Positions 35,448 to 44,386 of a stretch of DNA of 64,000 nucleotides are shown here, piece after piece. The stretch lies in NCBI GenBank assembly GCA_963850915.1, contig CAWKND010000010.1:496001-560000 (forward strand), in the 5' to 3' direction. A program made the position numbers and the translations under genes. The first letter of the stretch is position 1; every line of letters starts with the position of its first letter. The DNA comes from CAVTWH01 sp963850915 (GTDB lineage Bacteria; Actinomycetota; Actinomycetes; Mycobacteriales; Micromonosporaceae). Below the pieces are notes generated by a model. The model did no database searches, was not told where the DNA came from, and saw only the letters and a program-made list of their open reading frames with translations.

Positions 35448-36923
35448 TCAGTCCTCCGGGTTGTCGCGTCGTAGCCCGTACCCGACGAGTACCGCCAGGC
35501 AGAGCATCGCCCCGTCGTACTCCCACGCCTCGATGAGCAGCGACGCGGCGGCCAGCCCGGCAAGCGCGGCGAGGTACAGCACGGAGATCGGCCGGGTGGC
35601 GGAGCGGCGGTACAGCAGCACCACGGCGGCGACCAGCGCGATCACGAGCAGCGCCAGCACAATCGGGCCGAACTGGAGGGCGAGGCTGATGAAGTAGTTG
35701 TCAGTGAACACCCGCTGCCCGCCGGCGACCCGCGAGTTCGAGGCCGCGCCGACCGCGCCGACGCCGAGCCCGTACAGCGGCAGGTTGTGCGAGAGCAGGT
35801 CACGCCACACGTCGAAGCGCTGGAACAGGCTGCTCGCCCCGGTCGCGCCGAGCGCCACGAAGGCGGCCGCCACCAGGCCGAGCAGGCCGAGACCGAACAG
35901 CCGCGCGCGCCGCCGGGCCGCCGGACCACCGGAGCGGTTCAGCGCCACCGCGGCCACCACCCCGCCCACCAGCAATACGGCGCCGGAGCGGCTGGTACTC
36001 AACGCGAGGCACACGACGGCGGCCAGCGCACCGGCGTGCCACGAGCGCCGCCGGGGGCGTGCGGTCCGGGTCAGCCACAGACCCACATACCCCAGCAGGT
36101 ACGCCCCGGCGAGCATGCCGAGAGCCGCGTTGAACTCGGTGAGCCCGGGCGCCCGGAAGGTACCGTCGATGTACCGTAGCGCCGGCCCATGGTCGAATCC
36201 CAGTGCTGCCAAGCGCTGTGGCCCGATCGCGAACTCGACGACGGCGGCCACCCCGTTGGCCACCAGTACCCAGGCCAGTACCGTGCCGAGCCGGCTGACA
36301 TCACCGGCGGGCAGTGCCCGGACAACCACCAGAACGGCTAGCGGGAACAGGATGTAGCGCGCCCCGATCACCGTCTGCGGCAGGCCGTGGTGTGCGACAC
36401 CGATCGCGCAGGCCGCCAGAAGCACTGCGGCCGTTGGCAGGGCCAGCGCGAGTACCCGCCGGTTGGGGCGCCGGCGGGCCAGCGTGGTCGCGGCGTGCGC
36501 GAACACCACCGCGACCGCGGACATGCTCAGTGCGTAGTCCCGGCCACCGAAGGCCCAGCCGACGAGCGCCTGCCCGCCGACCGCCCACAGTCCGAGCGGG
36601 ACGGTGAGTACCACCGTGGCGTACGCCATCCCGGCCAGCGGCCGCAGCGCGAGTACCACCAGCAGCGCCAACGCGAACGGCAGCGCTGGCGGGAGCCCGA
36701 GCAGCAGGCAGAGAAGTACCACCCCGGTCGCCAGTACGGCCGCCCCGACGCCGGTTGCCACCGGGTGGCCGCGTACCCACGGGGGTACCGGCACCGACCG
36801 CGCAGCGCTGGTCAACCGGGTGACGTGCAGGCTCACCGCCGACCGCCACCGGTGTGCTGCCACCGGCGTCGGTTCTCCGGGCGGCCCGGCGGTTGGCCCG
36901 GTCGTGACGATGTCGCCAGCCAT
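35448..36923 (-). CDS. O-antigen ligase/polymerase-like membrane protein
   Basis: 491 residues with about 11-12 membrane spans. Fits the Wzy/WaaL family: a large loop with GFDHGPALRYIDGTFRAPGL and TEFNAALGMLAGAYLL, then the short motif LALSTSRSGAVLLVGGV, and a second outer loop with RFDVWRDLLSHNLPLYGLGVG and NYFISLALQFGPI. These enzymes polymerise or transfer lipid-linked glycans outside the membrane. The start ATG 36923 overlaps the stop of the glycosyltransferase gene by one base (TGATG). Part of the leftward glycan operon. Confidence 0.84.
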   Translation of the reverse strand: MAGDIVTTGPTAGPPGEPTPVAAHRWRSAVSLHVTRLTSAARSVPVPPWVRGHPVATGVGAAVLATGVVLLCLLLGLPPALPFALALLVVLALRPLAGMAYATVVLTVPLGLWAVGGQALVGWAFGGRDYALSMSAVAVVFAHAATTLARRRPNRRVLALALPTAAVLLAACAIGVAHHGLPQTVIGARYILFPLAVLVVVRALPAGDVSRLGTVLAWVLVANGVAAVVEFAIGPQRLAALGFDHGPALRYIDGTFRAPGLTEFNAALGMLAGAYLLGYVGLWLTRTARPRRRSWHAGALAAVVCLALSTSRSGAVLLVGGVVAAVALNRSGGPAARRRARLFGLGLLGLVAAAFVALGATGASSLFQRFDVWRDLLSHNLPLYGLGVGAVGAASNSRVAGGQRVFTDNYFISLALQFGPIVLALLVIALVAAVVLLYRRSATRPISVLYLAALAGLAAASLLIEAWEYDGAMLCLAVLVGYGLRRDNPED

Positions 36924-38095
36924 CAACGCACCGCCTGACCGGCGCCCGTGGCCGCATTTGCGTCTGTACCAGCAAGTTCGGCGTAGACGCGCAGGACCGC
37001 GTCGACGTGTGTGCTCCAGTCGACGCGTACCCCGTCCGCGCGCGCCGATGCGGACAGCGCCCGGTACTCCTCGTCCGGCATCGTGGCGGCGGCGCGCAGC
37101 AGCGCGGCGAGCTGTCCGCCAGATTCGACAGCGGAGCCGGTTCCCGGGTAGGTGAGCAGCGACGTGTCCGAGGCCATCGAGGGGCGGCTCGCGGCGGCGG
37201 CGATGATCGGGCGGCCCGCGCTGAGCGCCTCCACACAGGACAGCCCGAAGCTCTCCGGCCGCCGGCTCGGGAAGACGAGCCAGCCGGCCCGGCCCAGCGC
37301 CGCGACCTTGCCGGCCTGGTCGACGTGGCCGAGGTACGCCACCGTCGGGTACCGGCGGGCAGCCTCCTCCACCAGCGGCCGCAGCGGGCCGTCCCCGGCC
37401 ACCAGCAGCTCACCGGCCGTCGCGCCACTCCCCCACGCGTCCAGCAGCACGTCGATGCCCTTGTGCTGGGTGAGTGCGCCGAGGAACAGGAACGTGTCGC
37501 GCCGCCCCGCCGGCCACTCCGGCTGCGGCCCGAGGTCGACTGCCAGCGGTACGACCTGGCCGTCGGGTACCCCCGGCACGTGGGAGCGCAGCACCTCGCG
37601 GGTACGCCCGGCCGGCCACAGCAGCGTCACCCGGCGCAGCCGGCGGAGGAGCCACGCCGAGCGCAGCCGCAGCAGCAGGTCCGGTAGCCGGCCGCGGCCC
37701 CGGTTGGCGAGCGTGCAGTTCGGGTCGCCGAGCGCGTAGTCGTGGAGCGTGTGGCAGGTCGGGTACGCCCGCGCCAGGCGCGCGACCGGCAGGATCCCGA
37801 CGCCCTGCCAGTTGTGCACGTGTACCACGTCCGGCCGGAATCCGGCGACCTCCCGCACCCGCAGTCCGGTCGGGTCGAACAGGTCCCCGAGGTGGGTGAA
37901 AGCCTTGCGCAGCAATGGAATCCGAGCACTGATCCGGGAACCGGCCGGGTGGTCGGCCGGCTCGGCGTGCGCGGACGCGCGGGCGAAGACGGCGACCGTG
38001 TGCCCGCGCCGGGTCAGCTCACGGGCCAGGTCACGCAGGTAGCGCTCGGCACCGCCGCGGACCGCGAACGACGAGTGCACCAGTGCGACCCGCAC
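36923..38095 (-). CDS. Glycosyltransferase family 4 protein
   Basis: 390 residues, GT-B fold, family 4 type. N-terminal VRVALVHSSFAVRGGAERYLRD is the acceptor side; the donor site shows TFLFLGALTQHKGIDVLLDAW, LLVAGDGPLRPLVEEAA and FPSRRPESFGLSCVEALSAG, where the E-x7-E motif (E-S-F-G-L-S-C-V-E) binds the nucleotide sugar. The start GTG 38095 lies two bases after the previous gene's TAG. Sugar specificity cannot be told. One of three consecutive glycosyltransferases in the operon. Confidence 0.91.
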   Translation of the reverse strand: MRVALVHSSFAVRGGAERYLRDLARELTRRGHTVAVFARASAHAEPADHPAGSRISARIPLLRKAFTHLGDLFDPTGLRVREVAGFRPDVVHVHNWQGVGILPVARLARAYPTCHTLHDYALGDPNCTLANRGRGRLPDLLLRLRSAWLLRRLRRVTLLWPAGRTREVLRSHVPGVPDGQVVPLAVDLGPQPEWPAGRRDTFLFLGALTQHKGIDVLLDAWGSGATAGELLVAGDGPLRPLVEEAARRYPTVAYLGHVDQAGKVAALGRAGWLVFPSRRPESFGLSCVEALSAGRPIIAAAASRPSMASDTSLLTYPGTGSAVESGGQLAALLRAAATMPDEEYRALSASARADGVRVDWSTHVDAVLRVYAELAGTDANAATGAGQAVR

Positions 38096-38097
38096 CC

Positions 38098-39219
38098 CTA
38101 CCCCCGCCCCGCCGCGCCACGTGCCGCCGCACCTGTCGCCGCCGGGACGGTTGGCGCCGGGGCGGTTGGCGCCGCGTCGTGCACCAGTGCGGCAAGTTCG
38201 GCGGTCGCCGCGCGCCACGAACGCGATGGCGGCAGAGGTCCGGGCAGCGGCTCGGCGATGCGGTGCAGTGCGCGGCTGAGCGCCTCGGCGCTCCAGTCGT
38301 CCATCCGGATCGCCGCGCCGCCGGTCGCCTCGTGCAGCGCCGGGTCGGGCGAGATGACCGTGGGGGTACCGAGCCGCAGCGCCTCTGCGGCGGGCAGCCC
38401 GTACCCCTCGAAGTGGCTGGGCATGAGCAGCGCGGCGGCGGCGCGGAGAGTGGCCAGGTACTCGGCGTCGGTGAGCCGGTCGAGCAGCAGGATCCGGTCG
38501 GCGGCGACGGAGCGCAGTGCCGCCTCGCGGTAGCGTGCCACCGGCTGCCCCCCGGTCAGTACCGCGAGGACCAGGTCGGGGTGGGCGGGCAGGGCTTCGA
38601 TCGCGAGTTCGACACCCTTGTGCGGCGCGTGCCCGGGTACCACCACGAAGCGCCCCACCCCGGCCAGCGGCGCGGGCAGCGCACCCGCTGTCCCGGCCGG
38701 ATCGCTGCCCGGCCGCCACACACGGCACCGCTCGTCGGCGACTCCGTAGAGCCCGGCGAGGTCGTGGCGGGTACGGGCACTCACGCACAGCAGCCGGGCC
38801 GAGCGCCGGATCGCGGTGGCGTAGCTGGCCTTCCGGTACCGGATGACAGCGCTGCTCAGGTCGGCGGGCCACAGCCGGTACGCGAAGTCGTGCAGCACCG
38901 TGGTGACCGGCAGCCGGCTGCCGGCGACCGCCAGTGACGGGCTGAGCGACAGCACGCGGGTACCCCCGCCGGTGTGGCCGGTCGCCCGGCGCAGGGCGAG
39001 CGTCGCCGCCGCGATGGTGCGCCCCCGACCGCCGCTCCGTGGGGCTGTCACCGTGATCTCGGCCCGGCTCGCCGGCGGCTGCCAACCGGCTGGCGGCGCG
39101 ACGAGCTCCAGCCGCTGCCCGGCCGGCCAGTGGCCGACCACCTCGGTCAACATCCGGCTGATCCCGCCAGGCCCGACGCCGCTGCAATCCACGATCGTGG
39201 TCGGGTCAGCCGAGCGCAT
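38098..39219 (-). CDS. Glycosyltransferase family 1/4 protein
   Basis: 373 residues, GT-B fold. Seen: VDCSGVGPGGISRMLTEVV near the start; TTVLHDFAYRLWP; RRSARLLCVSARTRHDLAGL; the donor domain with FVVVPGHAPHKGVELAIEAL, LMPSHFEGYGLPAAEALRLG (the E-x7-E motif) and TPTVISPDPALHEATGGAA, all typical of mannosyl/glucosyltransferases of the WbdA/RfaG kind. The start ATG 39219 overlaps the upstream gene by 14 bases. The C-terminus is Ala/Pro-rich and probably unstructured. Confidence 0.91.
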   Translation of the reverse strand: MRSADPTTIVDCSGVGPGGISRMLTEVVGHWPAGQRLELVAPPAGWQPPASRAEITVTAPRSGGRGRTIAAATLALRRATGHTGGGTRVLSLSPSLAVAGSRLPVTTVLHDFAYRLWPADLSSAVIRYRKASYATAIRRSARLLCVSARTRHDLAGLYGVADERCRVWRPGSDPAGTAGALPAPLAGVGRFVVVPGHAPHKGVELAIEALPAHPDLVLAVLTGGQPVARYREAALRSVAADRILLLDRLTDAEYLATLRAAAALLMPSHFEGYGLPAAEALRLGTPTVISPDPALHEATGGAAIRMDDWSAEALSRALHRIAEPLPGPLPPSRSWRAATAELAALVHDAAPTAPAPTVPAATGAAARGAAGRG

Positions 39220-40330
39220 GCCCGACCCACTCCGCCATCCGGTCGGCGAACCGGTCCGCCGAGAACTGCCGGGCGTGCTCCCGGATGTGCCCGCTGTCCA
39301 GGCCGGCGACGCCGCGCAGCGCCGCCACGTATCCGGCCGGATCGGTCCCGTCGACGAGAAACCCTGTCTCGCCGTCGACAACAGTCTCCAGCAGGCCGCC
39401 GCGGCGCAGCCCGACGACGGGGGTACCGCACGCCTGCGCCTCGACCGGCACGATGCCGAAGTCCTCGTGGGTCGGGAAGAGCAGCGCCTGGGCGCCCGCG
39501 TACAGCTCCCGCAGGCGCGCCCGGTCCGGTCGTACCTCGAAGCGGACCGACGCCCCCGCCAGCCGGCGCAGCCGCGCCTCCTCAGGCCCGCCGCCGGCCA
39601 GCACCAGCGGCAGCCCGGCCGCCTCGGCAACGGCGATGACCAGATCGAATCGCTTGTACCCCACCCAGCGCCCCACCCCGAGCAGGTAGTCGCGGCCGCC
39701 CGGCTCCGCCCCCGCGCCGAAGAAGTCCACGTCAACCGGCGGGTGTACGACCGTCGCGTCCCGCCCCCAGTACCGGCGGATCCGCTCGCGTACCTCCTGG
39801 GAATTGGCGGCGTACGCGTGCACGTGCCGGCCCAGCCGCTCGTCCAGCCCGCGCAGCAGCCGGCGCGGTACCCCGAGCAGCGGGTGCGCGCCACGGTTGT
39901 CGAAGTCGGGGCTCCACAGGTACCGGGCGGGTGAGTGGATGTAGCTGAGGTAGCGGGTACCGGCCGCCGGCCCGAAGCGCACCGTGTGGGCGAAGGCGTG
40001 GCTGGACGAGAGCACCACGTCGTAGCGCGCCCGCCCGAGGGTACGGAAGGCCAGCGGCATCACCGGCAACGCGAGCGCCCGGCTGCGCCGCAGCGGACCG
40101 TACCGTAGCCAGGACTCCTTCAGCCGCAACGACTCCGGCGCGGCACCGGGCTCCGCCCACAGCACGTACCGGTCGGCATGCGGTACCAGTTCGGCCAGCG
40201 CTCCGAACACCTGCTCCGACCCGCCGGCCGCGCTGTACCACTCGTGCACCAGGGCGACGCGCCGGTCAGCCAGCAGCTGTGGCCGAGCGGCAGCCGTGCC
40301 CACCGTTCCGGGAGGGGTCTCCTGCCGCAC
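39206..40330 (-). CDS. Glycosyltransferase family 4 protein, mannosyltransferase-like
   Basis: 374 residues. Clear GT4 protein: RVALVHEWYSAAGGSEQVFG, SSSHAFAHTVRFGP, YLSYIHSPARYLWSPDF, ANSQEVRERIRRYWGRDATV(V)HPPVD, LLGVGRWVGYKRFDLVIAVA, and FPTHEDFGIVPVEAQACGTP with the E-x7-E motif (E-D-F-G-I-V-P-V-E). This pattern matches WbaZ/WcaI-like enzymes of exopolysaccharide clusters. GTG 40330 has GCAGG upstream. It is the first gene of the leftward run of six overlapping genes; the Pro-rich membrane protein gene ends 12 bases before it. Confidence 0.93.
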   Translation of the reverse strand: MRQETPPGTVGTAAARPQLLADRRVALVHEWYSAAGGSEQVFGALAELVPHADRYVLWAEPGAAPESLRLKESWLRYGPLRRSRALALPVMPLAFRTLGRARYDVVLSSSHAFAHTVRFGPAAGTRYLSYIHSPARYLWSPDFDNRGAHPLLGVPRRLLRGLDERLGRHVHAYAANSQEVRERIRRYWGRDATVVHPPVDVDFFGAGAEPGGRDYLLGVGRWVGYKRFDLVIAVAEAAGLPLVLAGGGPEEARLRRLAGASVRFEVRPDRARLRELYAGAQALLFPTHEDFGIVPVEAQACGTPVVGLRRGGLLETVVDGETGFLVDGTDPAGYVAALRGVAGLDSGHIREHARQFSADRFADRMAEWVGHALG

Positions 40331-40342
40331 GCCTGCCCCCGC

Positions 40343-41929
40343 TCAGCTGTGCCGTTGCCAGAGGTCGCGCAGCGCGTTCCAGTCGCCGCCGATCCCCTCC
40401 TGGCACAGCGTCTCCAGGGAGACCGCCGACGTCTCGCCGTCCCGGTCCCACCAGATGCCGCAGAGCGCCCGGCCGTCGCTGCCCTTCAGCGCGTACTCCA
40501 CGTAGTCGCCCTGTACGCCACTCACCCCGCCGGCCTTGCGGGACGGCTCCTGCTGGCCGGGGGCGAGCCCGGGCGATGTCACGTGCAGTTGCTGGCGGTA
40601 GGTGCGCTCGGTGTCCCGGTCAGTGGCCGACTTGAAGAGCGCGAAGTGCACGTAGACCCCGCCGTACCGGCAGACCACGTGCTTGCTCTCGTCGGGCTGC
40701 AGTACCGGCCCGTCCTTGTCGGTGTCACCCAGGCAGCCACCCACGTAGGGCAGCCACGGCTGGGCGATCGTGGCGAGTGGACCGGCCACTTTGGACTTGT
40801 TCAGCGCGAGCTGCTCGGCCTCGTACGCCGGCAGCGACGGGCTCGCGCTCGCCGGTGACGGGGCCGGCTTGGCCGAGCCACCGCCCAGGGCCGAGCCGAG
40901 GAAGAAGGTACCCACCCCGACAAGTACCGCGACCGCCAGCCCGATCGCGAGCCCGACCAGCAGCTTCGAGCGCTGTGGCGGTGGCGGGGACGGCTCGATG
41001 CGGCGTGGCCCCGAGCCGAACTCGTCACCCCGCCATGAGGGCGGCGCCGGCTGCGGACCCCACGGCGGGGCGCTCTGCGCCGGCGGGATCGGCTGGATCG
41101 GCGCTATCGGCTGGATCGGTGGCGGCTCGTCACTGTAGGACGGCGCGGGCGGGCCACTGTACGGCGGCGCCGGTGGAGCGCTGTAGGGCGAACCGGACTG
41201 CGGTGGATAGGACTGCTCCGCCGGGCCGGGCGAGCCGACCCAGGTGGCCGGTGCCGGGGACATGCTCGGCGCGGGCGGGCCACTGAACGGCGCTGCGGGC
41301 GGGCCGCTGACCGGCGGCGCGGCCGGTGCGACATACGGCGGCACCGGCCGGACACCGTGCGGCTGCGCGGAGTGCGGGTGTTCACCGCCGCCACCCGGGC
41401 CGGCCGGCCAGGCGACCTGCGCCGGCGGCCCACTCTGCGGTACCGCCCCGGCCTGTTGCGGCGGACCACTCGGCACGGCCGGACCACCGTAGGGCTGCGC
41501 CGGCGGACTGCTCGGCACCGGCGGGTTGCCATAGGGCTGAGCAGCGGGAACGCCCTGCGCGGGCGGGCCACTGTAGGGCTGGGCAGACGGCGCGGGCGGG
41601 CCGCTGTAGGGCTGAGCAGCCGGCGCGGGCGGGCCACTGTAGGGCTGAGCAGGAGAACCGTAGGGCTGTGCAGGAGAGCCGTAGGGCTGAGCGGGCGAGC
41701 CGTAGGGCGGCGCGGGCTGCGGCGGGTACGGCTGCTGGACGACCGGCGGCACCGGAATCGACGGCTCCGTCACCGCCTCCGTTACCGGCTCTGCCGGCGG
41801 GATCGGCGTGGTCGGCTGCCCCCCGGGCGGCGTGGTACCCGACCAGCCACTCCACTGCGCCCAGCCCTGCTCCGGCTGCCCCGGCTGGGCGGGCTGCTCC
41901 GGGCTCGGCTGACGCGGCTCATCGTTCAC
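40343..41929 (-). CDS. Proline-rich single-span membrane protein with extracytoplasmic domain
   Basis: About 528 residues. Residues 1-360 are extremely Pro/Gln/Tyr/Ser-rich, with many copies of P-Y-S-G-P-P-A-P and three of G-S-P-A-Q-P-Y (DNA repeats around 41560-41710). A basic patch RSKLL precedes one span (VGLAIGLAVAVLVGVGTFFLG). The outer part of about 150 residues has four cysteines (VGGCLG, VVCRYG, ALCGIWW, ETLCQEG) and no family I can name. Similar architecture is seen in actinobacterial envelope proteins and kinase-associated sensors. The start is uncertain (GTG 41929 or ATG 41959). It lies directly upstream of the glycosyltransferase operon and may be co-transcribed. Confidence 0.8.
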   Translation of the reverse strand: MNDEPRQPSPEQPAQPGQPEQGWAQWSGWSGTTPPGGQPTTPIPPAEPVTEAVTEPSIPVPPVVQQPYPPQPAPPYGSPAQPYGSPAQPYGSPAQPYSGPPAPAAQPYSGPPAPSAQPYSGPPAQGVPAAQPYGNPPVPSSPPAQPYGGPAVPSGPPQQAGAVPQSGPPAQVAWPAGPGGGGEHPHSAQPHGVRPVPPYVAPAAPPVSGPPAAPFSGPPAPSMSPAPATWVGSPGPAEQSYPPQSGSPYSAPPAPPYSGPPAPSYSDEPPPIQPIAPIQPIPPAQSAPPWGPQPAPPSWRGDEFGSGPRRIEPSPPPPQRSKLLVGLAIGLAVAVLVGVGTFFLGSALGGGSAKPAPSPASASPSLPAYEAEQLALNKSKVAGPLATIAQPWLPYVGGCLGDTDKDGPVLQPDESKHVVCRYGGVYVHFALFKSATDRDTERTYRQQLHVTSPGLAPGQQEPSRKAGGVSGVQGDYVEYALKGSDGRALCGIWWDRDGETSAVSLETLCQEGIGGDWNALRDLWQRHS

Positions 41930-42048
41930 GACCGGCAGCGTATCAACGCCCGCCGACATGCCGGGGTCCCGTGGACAGTGATCCACAACAGTCCACAGTG
42001 GCCGGCAGGCCGGCCGGATCGCCGTCCGGCCGAACCCGAAACCGACTG

Positions 42049-43707
42049 CTACGCGGAGAGCACGTCGTCGGCGTCGACGATGGTGTACGCGTAGCCCTGC
42101 TCGGCGAGGAAGCGCTGCCGGTGTGCCGCGTACTCGGTGTCGATGGTGTCCCGGGCGACCACCGTGTAGAAGTGCGCCTGCCGCTTGTCGGCCTTCGGGC
42201 GCAGTACCCGGCCGAGCCGCTGGGCCTCCTCCTGCCGCGAGCCGAACGTGCCGCTCACCTGGATGGCGACGGCCGCCTCCGGCAGGTCGATGGAGAAGTT
42301 GCCCACTTTGGAGATGACCAGGGTACGCAGCTTGCCCGAGCGGAACTCGTCGAACAGGCGCTCCCGCTCCTTGTTGGTCGTCGCGCCCTGGATCACCGGC
42401 GCACCCAGGTATTCCGAAAGCGCGTGCAGTTGGTCGATGTAGGCGCCGATGACGAGTACCTGATCGTCCTTGTGCTTGTCCACCAAGGCGCGGACCACGG
42501 GCAGCTTGGTACGCGCGGTGGCCGCCACCCGGTACCGCTCCTCGGGCTCCGCTGTGGCGTACGCCATCCGCTCGGCGTCGGTGAGCGTGACCCGTACCTC
42601 CGTGCAGTCGGCCGGCGCGATCCAGCCCTGCTCCTCGATGTCCTTCCACGGCGCGTCATAGCGCTTGGGTCCGATCAGCGAGAAGACGTCGCCCTCCCGG
42701 CCGTCCTCGCGTACCAGCGTGGCGGTGAGCCCGAGCCGGCGGCGGGCCTGCAGGTCGGCGGTGAACCGGAAGATCGGCGCCGGCAGCAGGTGTACCTCGT
42801 CGTAGATCACCAGTCCCCAGTCGCGCGCCCCGAACAGGTCGAGGTGCGCGTACGCACCCGCCCGCTTGGTGGTGAGTACCTGGTAGGTGGCGATGGTGAC
42901 CGGCCGGATCTCCTTGCGCTCGCCCGAGTATTCGCCGATCTCCTCCTCGGTGAGCGAGGTGCGGGCGATCAGCTCGCGCTTCCACTGCCGACCGGCGACC
43001 GTGTTGGTGACCAGGATCAGCGTGGTGGCCTGCGCCTCGGCCATCGCCGCCGCGCCGACCAGCGTCTTGCCAGCGCCACACGGGAGTACGACCACGCCGG
43101 AGCCGCCGGCCCAGAAGCTCTCCACCGCCTCGTGCTGGTAGGAGCGCAGCGTCCAGTCCGGCTTGCCGTCCCGGCCCGACTCGGCCAGGAAGATCGGGTG
43201 GGCTTCGCCGTTGACGTAGCCGGCGAGGTCCTCGGCCGGCCAGCCGAGCTTCAGCAGCGCCTGCTTCAACCGCCCGCGCTCGGACGGGTGTACCGCGATC
43301 ATGTCCGGCCCGAGCGGGGTGCCCAGCATGCCGGCCAGCTTCTTGGACTTGCTCACCTCGACCAGCACCATCCGGTCGAGCGCCTTCAGTACCAGGCCGT
43401 GGGCCGGGTCGTTGACCAGCTGCAGCCGCCCGTAGCGGTCCATCGTCTCGGCCACGTCGACCAGCAGCGCGTGCGGTACGGGGTAGCGGGAGAAGCGCAG
43501 CAGCGCGTCCACCACCGCCTCCGCGTCGTGCCCGGCCGCGCGCGCGTTCCACAGCCCGAGCGGGGTCAGCCGGTAGGTGTGTACGTGCTCGGGCGAGCGC
43601 TCCAGTTCGGCGAAGGGCGCGATCGCCATCCGGCAGGCCCTCGCGTCGGGGTGGTCGACCTCGAGCAGCAGGGTCTTGTCGGACTGGACGATCAACGGAC
43701 CACTCAT
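42049..43707 (-). CDS. DNA repair helicase XPB
   Basis: 552 residues. Superfamily 2 3'-5' DNA helicase of the bacterial XPB type. Seen: MSGPLIVQSDKTLLLEVDHP N-terminus; motif I LPCGAGKTLVGAAAM; motif II VIYDEVHLLP (DEVH box); motif III LGLTATLVREDGREGDVF, which includes the R-E-D residues described for XPB; and motif VI RQEEAQRLGRVLRPK. Acts in nucleotide excision repair or transcription-coupled repair in actinobacteria. ATG 43707 is preferred over the frame's earlier start by the family N-terminus and an AAGGCAG site. In mycobacteria its gene adjoins the helicase-associated gene found here at 26789. Confidence 0.95.
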   Translation of the reverse strand: MSGPLIVQSDKTLLLEVDHPDARACRMAIAPFAELERSPEHVHTYRLTPLGLWNARAAGHDAEAVVDALLRFSRYPVPHALLVDVAETMDRYGRLQLVNDPAHGLVLKALDRMVLVEVSKSKKLAGMLGTPLGPDMIAVHPSERGRLKQALLKLGWPAEDLAGYVNGEAHPIFLAESGRDGKPDWTLRSYQHEAVESFWAGGSGVVVLPCGAGKTLVGAAAMAEAQATTLILVTNTVAGRQWKRELIARTSLTEEEIGEYSGERKEIRPVTIATYQVLTTKRAGAYAHLDLFGARDWGLVIYDEVHLLPAPIFRFTADLQARRRLGLTATLVREDGREGDVFSLIGPKRYDAPWKDIEEQGWIAPADCTEVRVTLTDAERMAYATAEPEERYRVAATARTKLPVVRALVDKHKDDQVLVIGAYIDQLHALSEYLGAPVIQGATTNKERERLFDEFRSGKLRTLVISKVGNFSIDLPEAAVAIQVSGTFGSRQEEAQRLGRVLRPKADKRQAHFYTVVARDTIDTEYAAHRQRFLAEQGYAYTIVDADDVLSA

Positions 43708-44018
43708 CGGCTGCCTTCCCAAACACTCGGAGCTACCAGTCTGGCACGGGGGTCCGACCGGTGATGCCGGTCACAATCAGCGACTTTCCCGCCGTCGGGA
43801 GCAACTAATGACACCTGTTCCGGCGTCTTTCGAGTGCGGGTACGCGCGTACGGGCGAGGGCGTCCGGGTGGCATCGGGGGTGGGTGCTCCTCGACGTGGG
43901 GCGTACCAACAGGCGCGTACCTGCGCCACTGCACCGGTGGGGGTCGGTCCGACCGCTCAGGACCGGCCCACCCGGTGCCGCTCCGCTCCTCCCTACCGCT
44001 GGTCGCTGGCCAACGGGC
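43708..44018. other. Intergenic region between DUF4031 and XPB genes
   Basis: About 310 bases with no convincing gene. Both neighbours run leftward, so it carries the XPB promoter. A small hairpin GACCGG/CCGGTC lies at 43756-43772. Four GTAC sites occur in a 90-base stretch (43839-43930), unlike other gaps in this window, which might mean a decayed coding remnant. Short open frames on both strands have no recognisable content. Confidence 0.45.
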
Positions 44019-44300
44019 TCACGGCGGCGGGCGGTGCTTGGGGCGGCGCAGTCCCGAGCCGGTGAGCCGGATCACCACCTCCCGCGAGCTGACCGGCCGG
44101 GCACCGAGCCACACCGCGACCGGTACCAGTGCCGCCGGAATGTCGTAGTGATCGCGCTCGAAGCCCCGGCTGGGCGCGCCGAGCAACTCGGCGAAGGCGT
44201 GCAGCTCGGCGAAGGAGACGTCGCTGACCAGGTGCGCCCACAGCCGGCCGGCTGCCCGCCCTTTACCCGGCCAGACGGGCGGATCAACAAAGATCGACAT
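44019..44300 (-). CDS. DUF4031 family protein
   Basis: 93 residues. Small conserved protein that starts MSIFVDPPVWPGKGRAAGRL and continues WAHLVSDVSFAELHAFAELL and FERDHYDIPAALVPVAVWLG, the DUF4031 pattern. Function unknown; the conserved D-P-P-x-W-P, H and D residues suggest an enzyme or metal site. It sits 86 bases downstream of glpD on the same strand, so it may be the last gene of that transcript. Confidence 0.82.
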   Translation of the reverse strand: MSIFVDPPVWPGKGRAAGRLWAHLVSDVSFAELHAFAELLGAPSRGFERDHYDIPAALVPVAVWLGARPVSSREVVIRLTGSGLRRPKHRPPP

Positions 44301-44386
44301 CGACGGTACCCGCTGGGTTCATCGGTCTGGCCTGGTCATCGATCGTGCCAAGGCACGGCTGGCGGCCACCGACCGCCGGCGCCACG

